36,322 nt of DNA from Bacillota bacterium (GCA_009780375.1 WRAD01000009.1:1-36322), one strand, 5' to 3'; shown: positions 7,994 to 17,602, counted from the stretch's first letter. Numbers and translations: made by a program. Notes: generated from the letters alone by a model not told the origin.

Positions 7994-9319
7994 TCAATAC
8001 TCAATTTCTCTATTCTCTTCCCAAAACCGATTTATTAATTCTTGTTCTGTTCCTAATGTTTTTCTATCATCAATAATTTTCTCAATTTTTGATATTGCCA
8101 TTAAGATTAATGCCTTACGCAATTCGTCATTATTTGTTGAATCATCCGGATTTCCAAGTTTCTCTTTAATCACAAAATCAGGAACAGTATATTGTCTATC
8201 TGGACCGTATATTATTACTTCACTCCAAAATTTTGTCCAATAATAACCAGGTTCGCTATATTCTTTGTATCGTATAAAATATTTATCGCCATTTTCAGTG
8301 GTATAGATTTCATCCCACTTTTCATTTTCTTTTTCATTTAATTTGCTTAATGTATATTCTCTGGATTTTTGTTCAAGAATTTTTAAATCATGGTTTTCCG
8401 CCCATTCTTTATAGACATCGAAATCTGAATAATCATCGCCCCATGGATCTCTTTCAATTCTCTTGGCATCATAATTTTCATATTCTTTTTGCTCTTTTGC
8501 TCTTTCTTGACTTGCCCATTTATTATACCAATAAAGTTCTTCACGTTCTTCTGCTTCAATTGCCTGACGTATCCTTTCGTGCTCTGATACAAGATCTTTA
8601 AATCTTTGATTCTCAAACGCAATCTCTTGTTCTAGATTTTTCCGTTCTCTTTTTTCCCGTTCAAAAGCTTCTTGTTCAAATCGAAATTCATCTTTTTTTT
8701 GTGCTATCTCAAGTTTGATATTATCAATTTTTACAGATTCATTAATTAACTCATCAAGTTCTAATTTGCTTTTCTCCAATCCATTTTGTAAATTTATAAT
8801 TTCTTGTTCTAACTTTTCTCTTTCAAATCCTATTTCACTCTTAACTCTCTTTTGCTTTACTTTTTCCTGTGCTATTCTTTCTTGTTCTGCCAAAATATAG
8901 TGTACTCGCTTGTCGTGTTTTTTCCTTTCTTGTTCAAGTTGTTTTTCTTGTAATGAAACTTTTTGATTTAAATTTTCTTGCTCTGATTTTTTCTTTTCAA
9001 GTTTTTCAAGCAAGTTTATAAAGTTATCTTCTAAACTTTTAAGTTCCTTTAATATTTCTTGTTCTCTGCGGCTGGCTTCAATTTGTTCCCGCTTTATTCT
9101 TTCATCTTTATATTGCTCTTCTTTCAAATACAAGTTTTCTTCTTCTAAATACTCCTCATGACGCTCTGGGTAGGGCGAGGGTTTAACCATAAAGTCAAAA
9201 TAGGGAACTTGAGAAAGCATTTTCGCATCTTTGCAATGAAAATAAGCCTGCAAAAAATTTTGCTTTGCTTCAGTATATTCTCTGACATAGGGGTCAACAA
9301 GTCTCTTATGTTGTTTCAT
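7994..9319 (-). CDS. Large coiled-coil protein
   Basis: Long E/K/Q heptad region; frame stays open upstream of the ATG (see findings). Confidence 0.65.
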   Translation of the reverse strand: MKQHKRLVDPYVREYTEAKQNFLQAYFHCKDAKMLSQVPYFDFMVKPSPYPERHEEYLEEENLYLKEEQYKDERIKREQIEASRREQEILKELKSLEDNFINLLEKLEKKKSEQENLNQKVSLQEKQLEQERKKHDKRVHYILAEQERIAQEKVKQKRVKSEIGFEREKLEQEIINLQNGLEKSKLELDELINESVKIDNIKLEIAQKKDEFRFEQEAFEREKRERKNLEQEIAFENQRFKDLVSEHERIRQAIEAEEREELYWYNKWASQERAKEQKEYENYDAKRIERDPWGDDYSDFDVYKEWAENHDLKILEQKSREYTLSKLNEKENEKWDEIYTTENGDKYFIRYKEYSEPGYYWTKFWSEVIIYGPDRQYTVPDFVIKEKLGNPDDSTNNDELRKALILMAISKIEKIIDDRKTLGTEQELINRFWEENREIEY

Positions 9320-9549
9320 ACGATTATCATAATATTGCTTTGCTTCGCGTAATTCGGTTGTAAAACTTTAACACTCGGGGTATGCCAATCTTTCTGGCTT
9401 ACAAGCAATTTTTCCGCTATTTTATTTTTCTCAGAATTGAACTCACGGTTTGCATATTCAATAATAGCAATAGCTTGAGAATGTTTCTCCTCTACTTGCT
9501 TTAATGCGGTTGCCGCATCTATAAATTTTTGCATTACCGAATCTGCCAT
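9316..9549 (-). CDS. Small coiled-coil protein; probably the N-terminal part of the 7994..9319 protein or a coupled cistron
   Basis: ATGA overlap with the downstream ORF; promoter TTGTAT-N17-TATACT ending 5 nt before ATG. Confidence 0.5.
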   Translation of the reverse strand: MADSVMQKFIDAATALKQVEEKHSQAIAIIEYANREFNSEKNKIAEKLLVSQKDWHTPSVKVLQPNYAKQSNIMIIV

Positions 9550-9645
9550 AGTAAAGTATAAAACATTTCTATATAATATACAATACCCTTATTGCATTTT
9601 TTGAAAGTATATATAAAAAATTTGCCATAAGCATTTAAGTGTGTT

Positions 9646-9722
9646 TGGTGGGTCCAGCAGGACTTGAACCTGCGACCAACCGGTTATGAGCCGGTTGCTC
9701 TGACCAACTGAGCTATGGACCC
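9646..9722 (-). tRNA. tRNA with CAT anticodon (elongator Met or Ile2), CCA encoded
   Basis: GGGTCCATAGCTCAGTTGGTCAGAGCAACCGGCTCATAACCGGTTGGTCGCAGGTTCAAGTCCTGCTGGACCCACCA on the minus strand; G1-C72 pair argues against initiator Met. Confidence 0.92.
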
Positions 9723-9845
9723 AAAGAGCATGTGTTACACCGAAAGAACTTGGTGTAACTAAAAAACTAGACAACTAGCAACATTACATAGTATCACAAT
9801 TCAAACTTATCGTCAACAAAAATCAATAGGAATAGAAACTTTTCA

Positions 9846-10508
9846 TTATTTTATTTTCTTTTTTGCTTTAATCTTATCAACAAGTTTATCAATTATGCTT
9901 ACTCGCTTCTCGGTTCCTCCAAACAACGCCGTCATATTGCTTCTATGTGTGAAAAGCACAAGAGCAAAAACTGCAATAAATAATCCGCTTGCCACTGCCG
10001 CTTGGTTTATGGAATTTACTTGAGAATTAATATTAACAAGTTCGTAAATTACAACAACCGCAACAAAACCGATACTTGCGATAGATTGTTGTTTTAAAAC
10101 ACAGTGTGTAATAAATCCAACTGTAAAAGCAACCGCAGTCACAATAGGGGATACCACCAAAAAAACCCCAACAATTGTAGCCGCACCTTTACCGCCCTTG
10201 AATTTTGAAATAATGGGAAAACAATGTCCAATCACGGTCGCTAAGCCAAGTGATAACATCGCAACATACGAATCCCTAAACACAAACATGCCAATTAACG
10301 CAGGTATGACACCCTTTAAAATATCAATCACCAACACCATTATTGCGACTTTTGCACCGAATGCCCGCAAAGTATTTGTTGCTCCTGCACTTCCACTTCC
10401 AACTTTACTTAAATCTTTTTTATTTAACTTTGCAAATAATTTTGCAGGGCTTAAATTACCCACAAAATAAAATAAAATGCAAAAAGGAATCAAATAGATT
10501 AAACTCAT
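9846..10508 (-). CDS. plsY: Glycerol-3-phosphate acyltransferase PlsY
   Basis: VGNLSPAKLFAKLNKKDLSKVGSGSAGATNTLR, KFKGGKGAATIVG, THRSNMTALFGGTEKR. Confidence 0.9.
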   Translation of the reverse strand: MSLIYLIPFCILFYFVGNLSPAKLFAKLNKKDLSKVGSGSAGATNTLRAFGAKVAIMVLVIDILKGVIPALIGMFVFRDSYVAMLSLGLATVIGHCFPIISKFKGGKGAATIVGVFLVVSPIVTAVAFTVGFITHCVLKQQSIASIGFVAVVVIYELVNINSQVNSINQAAVASGLFIAVFALVLFTHRSNMTALFGGTEKRVSIIDKLVDKIKAKKKIK

Positions 10509-10530
10509 AGTTAATTATATCATAATTAAC

Positions 10531-11889
10531 TTAAACTTTTTCACTTCTATTTCGCAACACAAACTTTATTGGCGTTCCTGTTAAATCAATCGATTTTCTT
10601 AAACTGTTTTCAAGATATCTTAGATATTGTGATTTGAAAATTGCCGCATCATTAACAAACAATGCAAATGTTGGTGGTGCGGTTCCAATCTGTGTCGAAT
10701 ATAAAATTTTTGCCCTCTTATGACCACTCATAGGCGGTGGATTTAATGCAACAAAACCGTTAATTAGGTTATTCAAAGTGCCTGTTGTAATTCGAGTTTT
10801 AGATTTATCAATAACAAATTCAACCGCTTTCATTAATTCGCCCACCCTTTGTCCAGTCAAAGCCGAAACATAAATTGCCTTGAAATAACTCATGAATGCA
10901 AGATCAAGTTTAAGTTTTTTTGTGAAATCAAGCATGGTGTAACTGTTTTTTTCAATCAAATCCCACTTATTTACAACAACAACACTTGGCTTGCCATTTT
11001 CATGTGCGTATCCAAGCAACCGCACATCTTGTTCTGTTGTTCCTTCTGTGGCATCCACAACAAGTACCACAACATCACTGTCCCTAATTGTGGCAAGTGC
11101 CCGAATCACACTGTAGTGCTCTATCGTTTGTACTTCAACACTACGTTTACGCCTGATACCTGCCGTGTCTGTTAGAACAAAATCTTTTCCTTCATATCTA
11201 AAACCGGTATCAACGGTATCCCGTGTTGTTCCTGCAATATCACTTACCATTACTCTATTTGTACCAAGCAGTTTATTAACAATACTAGATTTTCCTGCAT
11301 TAGGTTTACCTACAATAGCAATTCTAGGTGCAGAGGAAATTTCTTCATCTTCATCATTATCATAAAATTCATCGACCGCTTTTTTTGTAATGACAGGGAA
11401 GTGCTTAACAATTTCATCAAGCAAATCACCAAGCCCTCGCCGTTGAGTGCAACTTATGCCAAATGGTTGGCCAATATCCAGATTAAAAAACTCGTACATC
11501 ATTGCCTCGCGTTCTGCATTATCTAATTTATTTACCGCCAAAATAATATTTTTCTTTGTACGTCTGAGAATATTCGCAATGTCGACATCGTGTGGATGCA
11601 CGCCATCCTCACCACTTGTCAAAAAAACCACTACATCTGCATGTGCAATTGCTATATCTACTTGTTCTCGAATATGTTCGTTCCATTGGTTTGCCACATC
11701 AAAATCCAGACCACCGGTATCTACAAGCGAAAATGTACGCCCCGCCCATTCGACATTATCAATGATTCTGTCACGTGTGACCCCACTCTCTTCAGATACA
11801 ATACTCTTTCTTTTGCCTACAAGAGTATTAAAAAAGGTGCTCTTACCAACATTAGGACGTCCTACAACGGCAACTAAAGGTATTTTCAT
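10531..11889 (-). CDS. der: Ribosome biogenesis GTPase Der (EngA)
   Basis: Two G domains: VVGRPNVGKSTFFN...DTGGLD and IVGKPNAGKSSIVNKLLG...DTAGIRRK; KH-like C-terminus. Confidence 0.95.
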   Translation of the reverse strand: MKIPLVAVVGRPNVGKSTFFNTLVGKRKSIVSEESGVTRDRIIDNVEWAGRTFSLVDTGGLDFDVANQWNEHIREQVDIAIAHADVVVFLTSGEDGVHPHDVDIANILRRTKKNIILAVNKLDNAEREAMMYEFFNLDIGQPFGISCTQRRGLGDLLDEIVKHFPVITKKAVDEFYDNDEDEEISSAPRIAIVGKPNAGKSSIVNKLLGTNRVMVSDIAGTTRDTVDTGFRYEGKDFVLTDTAGIRRKRSVEVQTIEHYSVIRALATIRDSDVVVLVVDATEGTTEQDVRLLGYAHENGKPSVVVVNKWDLIEKNSYTMLDFTKKLKLDLAFMSYFKAIYVSALTGQRVGELMKAVEFVIDKSKTRITTGTLNNLINGFVALNPPPMSGHKRAKILYSTQIGTAPPTFALFVNDAAIFKSQYLRYLENSLRKSIDLTGTPIKFVLRNRSEKV

Positions 11890-12033
11890 AACCTAGTGTA
11901 TCACACCTTTTTCCGCACTGCAATTAGAACATAGTTAAGTAAAGCCTATCATAGCTTTTAAAAAGGGGGTTTTCACAATGAACAGTTGTTGGACACCTTG
12001 TAAAGGTCAAAATATAATTGAGGATTTATATTC

Positions 12034-12062
12034 TTGACAAAAATATATCGCACGCATATACT
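12034..12062 (+). promoter_or_regulatory. Near-consensus sigma-A promoter TTGACA-N17-TATACT driving the cys leader
   Basis: ttgacaaaaatatatcgcacgcatatact; bases supported by the minus-strand translation in the ORF track. Confidence 0.85.
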
Positions 12063-12072
12063 ATGAATAGTC

Positions 12073-12159
12073 ATGGATAATTTTACAAGGAAAACTGTAT
12101 GTTGCTGTACAACTATTGCATTTGGAAAAGGTGCAATCTGTTGTATTGTGTGCAAATAA
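12073..12159 (+). CDS. Candidate polycysteine leader peptide, 28 aa MDNFTRKTVCCCTTIAFGKGAICCIVCK
   Basis: Read directly; 6 Cys of 28; ATG about 4 nt from the predicted TSS; followed by terminator and cysK-cysE. An alternative SD-led overlapping ORF (12099.., MLLYNYCIWKRCNLLYCVQIK) exists. Confidence 0.55.
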   Translation: MDNFTRKTVCCCTTIAFGKGAICCIVCK

Positions 12160-12185
12160 AATAATCACTTTATAACAGATAGGCG

Positions 12186-12227
12186 AACTGTAACCAAATG
12201 CAAAATTGCAGGGTTACAGTTTTTTTA
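12186..12227 (+). terminator. Intrinsic terminator (candidate attenuator) upstream of cysK-cysE
   Basis: aactgtaacc-aaatgcaaaattgcag-ggttacagttttttt, 10-bp perfect stem plus T tract. Confidence 0.85.
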
Positions 12228-12244
12228 CAGTATAGGAATTATAC
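12227..12244 (+). repeat. Partial repeat 5'-end motif immediately after terminator
   Basis: acagtataggaattatac. Confidence 0.5.
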
Positions 12245-12286
12245 ATTTGTTCAATATCCATGATGGAAATATATTAAGGAGAAATT

Positions 12287-13702
12287 ATGAAAATTCATAA
12301 AAATATAACTGAATTGATTGGAAACACACCGCTTTTGGAACTTGTCAATTTTAATCGCAAGAACCAGCTTGGTGCAAAGGTTATTGCAAAGCTTGAATAC
12401 TTTAATCCCGCTGGAAGTGTCAAAGATCGAATAGCATTTGCCATGTTGTCAAAGGCAAAGGAACAAGGTTTAATTGACGAAAGCACAGTTATCATCGAAC
12501 CTACAAGCGGAAACACAGGAATAGGACTTGCTTTTATTAGTGCGACATGGGGCAATCGAATAATTTTGACAATGCCCGAGACCATGAGCATTGAAAGGCG
12601 AAAACTATTGCAATGCTATGGTGCGGAACTTGTATTGACTGATGGAAAATATGGAATGAAAGGTGCAATAGCAAAAGCAATTGAATTGGCTGGATCCATA
12701 TCCAATTCATTTATACCAAGCCAATTTGAAAACCTAGCAAACCCCGAAATACACAGGCGAACCACAGGGCGAGAAATATGGAAAGACACAGGCGGAAAGA
12801 TTGACATTTTCGTCGGCGGTGTTGGAACTGGTGGAACAATAAGCGGTGTCGGTAAATATTTGAAATCAAAAAATTCGAATATCAAAATTATTGCTGTTGA
12901 ACCACAAGACAGTCCAGTTTTATCAAAAGGGATTGCTGGTTCACACGGCATACAAGGTATTGGTGCAGGGTTCATACCCGACACACTCAACACAGGTATC
13001 TATGACGAGATTATCACTGTTCCTACCGCCAAAGCGATTGAAACAAGCAGAGAACTTGCAAAAAGCGAACAACAGAAACATCAAACATTTATAGAGCAAC
13101 GACAAGAGATCGAACAAATATTGTTATACATATTTGGCGAAAATGTAGAAGCAAATAAATTATTTAGAATGACTGGACTTAACCTTGATCAATTGGACAA
13201 AGCAAAGAATGATATTGAAAAGGACGTGCAATTTTTATTTGAAAATGACCCATCTGCAAAATCGGTCAACGAAATTCGCAGTTACACAAGCCAATTTGCT
13301 ATTGCAGTTTATAGAGTTTCGCACATTATCGCAGACATAGAACTTGCAAGAAGAATGACCGAATACGCGAAATCTGTCAGTGGGGTTGATATTCATCCAC
13401 AAGCAAAAATTGGTTTGCCATTTGCCATAGACCATGGGGTCAATGTCGTTATCGGTGAAACTGCAATTATTGGGAACAATGTCATTTTGTATCATGGTGT
13501 AACACTCGGTGCGAAAACATTAAAGGCAAGAAACCAAACCAAAACCAAGCGACACCCGACGCTTGGGAATAATGTCAAAGTTTATTCAAATACGACAATA
13601 ATCGGTAATGTTAATGTGCCAGATGGAACAATCATAGGTGCAAATATGTTTTTGAAAAATCAGCGAGATGTTGATGAGTGGGTAAAAATTAAAAAAAGTT
13701 GA
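12287..13702 (+). CDS. Bifunctional fusion: C-terminally shortened cysteine synthase (CysK-like) plus serine O-acetyltransferase (CysE-like)
   Basis: N-term [71 protein letters not shown]-term [47 protein letters not shown] hexapeptide fold; SD aaggag. Confidence 0.88.
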   Translation: MKIHKNITELIGNTPLLELVNFNRKNQLGAKVIAKLEYFNPAGSVKDRIAFAMLSKAKEQGLIDESTVIIEPTSGNTGIGLAFISATWGNRIILTMPETMSIERRKLLQCYGAELVLTDGKYGMKGAIAKAIELAGSISNSFIPSQFENLANPEIHRRTTGREIWKDTGGKIDIFVGGVGTGGTISGVGKYLKSKNSNIKIIAVEPQDSPVLSKGIAGSHGIQGIGAGFIPDTLNTGIYDEIITVPTAKAIETSRELAKSEQQKHQTFIEQRQEIEQILLYIFGENVEANKLFRMTGLNLDQLDKAKNDIEKDVQFLFENDPSAKSVNEIRSYTSQFAIAVYRVSHIIADIELARRMTEYAKSVSGVDIHPQAKIGLPFAIDHGVNVVIGETAIIGNNVILYHGVTLGAKTLKARNQTKTKRHPTLGNNVKVYSNTTIIGNVNVPDGTIIGANMFLKNQRDVDEWVKIKKS

Positions 13703-13708
13703 TACCTG

Positions 13709-14863
13709 TCACCAAAACCAATACATGAATCCGGCCATTACATACGCTACCGCCAAATTAATGCCTGCTACGAAAAATGCAAAACGTATACCTATCTTTT
13801 TTCTTATTGTAAAAAAAGTGTTAAGACACGCAGGGTAGAGCATTACAAAAGTCAAAAAGGCAAGAGCAGACGCTTGTGTAAATGTCACAGCAGATCCGAT
13901 TATTGCTAAACTTGATGCAATCATTTCTTTACCAAGTAATCCAAGCACCAGAACAGTGATTATCACCGCATTTCCAAGTCCCACATAAGTAAACAAAGGT
14001 GCAACAAAATTCGCAATTTGGTATAGGATTGAATTTTGAATTTCAGCGGTGTATCTTAATGAAAAAGTATAATGAGATGAAAAATAAATTATCATGGCAC
14101 TTATTAAAATTGGAAAACTTAACCGCCTAAAAAAACTTAGAACTTGAAAAATAACTCTTTTCATTGAACTGCAAATTTTTTCTTTTTGCTCATCCTTTTT
14201 CACATCTACTTTTTTGCTTAATTGCAAATTCACCCCTTTTGTACGACAATAAATCCAATAGACACCAAGTCCTGTTACTGTTGCAAGAGCATATAAAAGA
14301 TAAATTGTCAAAAAAGAAAATTGAAAAAACCCAGTGACAAAAATAAGAAGCACAGGGATTTTTGCAGAACAAGGAATAAATGAAAGAAGTAAAACTCTTG
14401 CTTTTTGTCTTTCTATCATTTGCTTTTCTTTAAAGGTTGGCCATAATCCAAGGTTTCTTGGCCCACCCTTTTTCATTGTTCCAATCGTTGATACCGCAAC
14501 CATAGTACATCCAAACCCCGTCATAAAAGGAACGATTCCATCAGAAATTCGAAATCTCTTTAATACCTCTAAACATATAAATAAAATCAAAAGTTGGGGT
14601 AAAAATCCCAAAAATGTTACAACAATTGGAAGCAATCCATTGTATGCAAGGTCATGCAAAATGAACAGACGTTGTTCCCTCACAGGGGAAGGTACAATTT
14701 CAATTAATCGACCAAGTCCACTTTGGACAAGTCTCGATAATTCTCGGCCTGGCAACCCGAAAACAAGCCAAAAAACAAAAATTGATGCACCAACGATTAA
14801 TAAAATATGGAACAGCTTCCGAACTTTAACTCTAATATTCTCTGATACAGGTGGTAATCTCAC
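13709..14863 (-). CDS. FeoB-like membrane protein (gate/FeoB core domains) lacking the G domain
   Basis: NGLLPIVVTFLGFLPQLLILFICLEVLKR, GFGCTMVAVSTIGTM, LLLSFIPCSAKIPVLLIF, MLYPACLNTF; no P-loop. Confidence 0.7.
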   Translation of the reverse strand: MRLPPVSENIRVKVRKLFHILLIVGASIFVFWLVFGLPGRELSRLVQSGLGRLIEIVPSPVREQRLFILHDLAYNGLLPIVVTFLGFLPQLLILFICLEVLKRFRISDGIVPFMTGFGCTMVAVSTIGTMKKGGPRNLGLWPTFKEKQMIERQKARVLLLSFIPCSAKIPVLLIFVTGFFQFSFLTIYLLYALATVTGLGVYWIYCRTKGVNLQLSKKVDVKKDEQKEKICSSMKRVIFQVLSFFRRLSFPILISAMIIYFSSHYTFSLRYTAEIQNSILYQIANFVAPLFTYVGLGNAVIITVLVLGLLGKEMIASSLAIIGSAVTFTQASALAFLTFVMLYPACLNTFFTIRKKIGIRFAFFVAGINLAVAYVMAGFMYWFW

Positions 14864-14920
14864 TGCAATGTATATGTCAAATTAAAAGTCGAAACTTTGC
14901 GAAAATTGTGAATTAACACA

Positions 14921-14948
14921 AACAAAAACCCCGTCATGTACAGGGTTT
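14921..14948 (-). terminator. Intrinsic terminator for secDF
   Basis: Reverse complement aaaccctgtacatgacggggtttttgttt. Confidence 0.75.
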
Positions 14949-14955
14949 AAATTTT

Positions 14956-16029
14956 CTATCCTTCAGCAGTTTCACTTTCCATTTTTAATTTAAAAGTCTT
15001 TTTAACCGCAGGTGCCGGGGTTTTGGTTGGTTGATATACCTTTTTTTGGCTTTTTGTAATTTTTCTTGCATTCTCGAATCGAACATATAAGGAGGTGGTC
15101 AAGAAAATTGTCGAGAAAGTACCTGCAACAAGTCCAAAGAAAATAGGCAATGCAAAATCACGTATAGCAGGTACACCGGCAACAATCAAAACAAAAATAG
15201 GTACAAGCGTTGTAATCATTGTATTCATTGTCCTGCCAAATGTATCCTTAACCGCTTGATCGGTTAACATTTCAGGTGTTAAACGTTTTTCATTATTTTT
15301 TTCCATATTTCGAACTCTGTCAAAAAGAATAAGTGTGTTGTTTAACGAATAACCAATGACGGTAATCAGGGCCGCGATGAATGCCGCATTTATCTGTACC
15401 TGGAATATAATTGTTAAAGCAAACATCACAAGCACATCATGCAAAAGTCCAACAGTCGCCGCAACACCAGACGTAAACTTGAAACGGAACAACATATAAA
15501 GCAATATTGCTCCAAGTGCAGCCACAACCGCAATAATTGTGGTGACGACCCTGTCCATGCTTTGTGCCGCACTTATAAACTCTCCACCCTCAAATTCTCC
15601 AGCAATACCTGCACCAACAAGAGCAGCATTAAGCATAGGTATTATGTCATCTGTCATATCTGCATCGCCTCGGAAAGTGAAGCGAATTTCCACACTGTCA
15701 CCAACAACTTGAGCCTGGATATTTCGTGCATCACGAGAATCTGCGTTCACCGTTTGTGTGAATATATTTCGTACTTCCTGACGTTGTTCTGTTGGGTCGG
15801 TTAGGTTATTTACACGTAAGACATAACCACCTGTGAAATCAAGACCCAAGTTCATACCAACCGTCAATGCAACAATAAGACCAATAACAACAAGCAGGGC
15901 AGGTACTAATGCATACCATTTTCCTTTTTTTGCAATCTTGAAAGAAGGATCTTTAAACTTGGAAACAAGACCCATATAGGCTTTCTTTTCTTTATTCACA
16001 ACGTTTTTTTCTTGTTCTTCCATACCCAT
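14956..16029 (-). CDS. secF: Protein translocase subunit SecF (start may be 16023)
   Basis: GMNLGLDFTGGYVLRV, GYSLNNTLILFDRVRNMEK, FGRTMNTMITTL. Confidence 0.92.
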   Translation of the reverse strand: MGMEEQEKNVVNKEKKAYMGLVSKFKDPSFKIAKKGKWYALVPALLVVIGLIVALTVGMNLGLDFTGGYVLRVNNLTDPTEQRQEVRNIFTQTVNADSRDARNIQAQVVGDSVEIRFTFRGDADMTDDIIPMLNAALVGAGIAGEFEGGEFISAAQSMDRVVTTIIAVVAALGAILLYMLFRFKFTSGVAATVGLLHDVLVMFALTIIFQVQINAAFIAALITVIGYSLNNTLILFDRVRNMEKNNEKRLTPEMLTDQAVKDTFGRTMNTMITTLVPIFVLIVAGVPAIRDFALPIFFGLVAGTFSTIFLTTSLYVRFENARKITKSQKKVYQPTKTPAPAVKKTFKLKMESETAEG

Positions 16030-16056
16030 TCCTTAATTAAGTTAGTTAACGGTTTC

Positions 16057-17478
16057 TTATGCCAGCTGTGTTCCACCAAGATTAAGCTTTCTTTTAGGTT
16101 TCTTGCTTGATATAACTCTGCCTTTTCCTTCAATAATTTCTGCATCACCACCTTCAAGTGTTTGTTGTTGCTTGAGGCGAAGTCTTTTGGCATTATTCGG
16201 GTTGATATAAAGATATAATTTTGCAAATTGTCTTGTAACAAACAATGAACAGAACATCGAGATAACAACACCAAGAAGTAATACAATTGCGAACCCTTGA
16301 ATTGGACCAGTTCCGAGAAGGTATAAAACACCCGCCGCAATAATTGTTGTAATATTCGCATCAAAAATTGTCCAAAACGATTTTTTAAATCCACTTTCAA
16401 CCGCTATGCCCATACGTTTACCACTCTTATATTCGTCTTTAACACGTTCAAATATAATAATATTCGCATCAACAGCCATTGCAAGTGCCAATATTATACC
16501 AGCAATTCCAGGCAATGTAAGTTGTACGATTGGAGTAATGGCAAGTGCCCCCATAAACAAGATTGCATATACAAGGATAGACAGATTTGACAATAATCCA
16601 AGATCACCATAAATAAGAAACATAAACAAGAACATAAATACGATTGCAACTATAAAAGCAATGACACCCGCCATTAATGCACCTTCACCAAGTGTTGCAC
16701 TTATGATACTTGATTCACTTAATTCCAAATTAACCGCAAATAAACCACTCTCGATTTGAGTACGCAAGTGTTGTGCGGCCGCTTGTGTTCTGAATTCTGG
16801 ACTTGAAATGGTTGCCGTGTTATCCACACCAACGTTTACATCACGGATAACAGGGTTAGAAATTTGTCTGCCATTTGCAAATATATAAAGCGAATTATTT
16901 TCACCAACCGTTCTTACTGCATCACGAAATAATTCTCCACCACGATTAGTAAAATGTATACGAACACCAAACTCGCCAAGTTGTGGTTGGGCAATCGAAA
17001 CCCTACTTATATGACTTGTTCCTTCAACAACGAACAGAATATCTGATTCATTTGGTGAACGCCTGAAATCAAGTTCCGCAGGCTCGCCAATAACTTGCAA
17101 TAATTCTTGGGTATCGTGCATACCTGGTGCCTCTATACGAATTTGATTTGAACCTTGACGCATGACATTTGCCTCGGTCAATCCACGTCCTGCAAGCATA
17201 TTTTCAAGTCGTTGCACCGTTGCACGCATTTGACTCGCACTTGGGTTGCCTTCGGCCTCAAAAATTGCCAACACACCACCTTGCAAATCTATACCCATCC
17301 TTTGCTGGATTCCACCCCAAAAGCCTCGATATGTCGTAGATGTAAATGGAATCCTAAATGAACCAAAAGTTAGAAAAAGTCCAAGTCCGACAAGCAATAA
17401 AATAACACAGAACTTTACAATAGCTTTGTTCCGTGTCATAACACCTCTTGTTCGTACCGTTGCTACACTTTTTGCCAT
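16057..17478 (-). CDS. secD: Protein translocase subunit SecD
   Basis: QQRMGIDLQGGVLAIFEAEG, LTEANVMRQGSNQIRIEAPG, AMAVDANIIIFERVKDE. Confidence 0.93.
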   Translation of the reverse strand: MAKSVATVRTRGVMTRNKAIVKFCVILLLVGLGLFLTFGSFRIPFTSTTYRGFWGGIQQRMGIDLQGGVLAIFEAEGNPSASQMRATVQRLENMLAGRGLTEANVMRQGSNQIRIEAPGMHDTQELLQVIGEPAELDFRRSPNESDILFVVEGTSHISRVSIAQPQLGEFGVRIHFTNRGGELFRDAVRTVGENNSLYIFANGRQISNPVIRDVNVGVDNTATISSPEFRTQAAAQHLRTQIESGLFAVNLELSESSIISATLGEGALMAGVIAFIVAIVFMFLFMFLIYGDLGLLSNLSILVYAILFMGALAITPIVQLTLPGIAGIILALAMAVDANIIIFERVKDEYKSGKRMGIAVESGFKKSFWTIFDANITTIIAAGVLYLLGTGPIQGFAIVLLLGVVISMFCSLFVTRQFAKLYLYINPNNAKRLRLKQQQTLEGGDAEIIEGKGRVISSKKPKRKLNLGGTQLA

Positions 17479-17602
17479 ATTATCCTATCCTCAAATTCTA
17501 CAATATACATCATCTCTCGTCAAGGGTTATCATCCAAAACATCCCAATTTAATGATACCCATTTTAAATGAATATTATCAACTTACCATAAAATGTTTTT
17601 TT

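Noticed and set aside
8350-8601. Plus-strand ORFs antisense to the coiled-coil gene (8350, 8715, 9158)
   Set aside because: No start signals, low-complexity translation mirrored from the E/K/Q-rich coding strand.
9734-9759. Perfect 8-bp hairpin gttacacc/ggtgtaac between plsY and the tRNA
   Set aside because: Real inverted repeat but no T tract on the transcribed strand and no other support; not called as a terminator.
11973-12155. Minus-strand 60-aa ORF in the supplied track
   Set aside because: TTG start, no SD, antisense to the proposed cys leader; useful only as an independent check of the plus-strand bases.
12099-12164. Overlapping ORF MLLYNYCIWKRCNLLYCVQIK with SD aagga as the leader peptide
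   Set aside because: Not fully rejected: it has the better SD, but its first Cys codon lies inside the proposed antiterminator strand, so stalling there would block rather than free it. Kept as the alternative.
12063-12287. T-box or SAM riboswitch upstream of the cysteine gene
   Set aside because: No AGGGTGGNACCGCG T-box motif or recognisable S-box core; the leader is short and mostly ORF.
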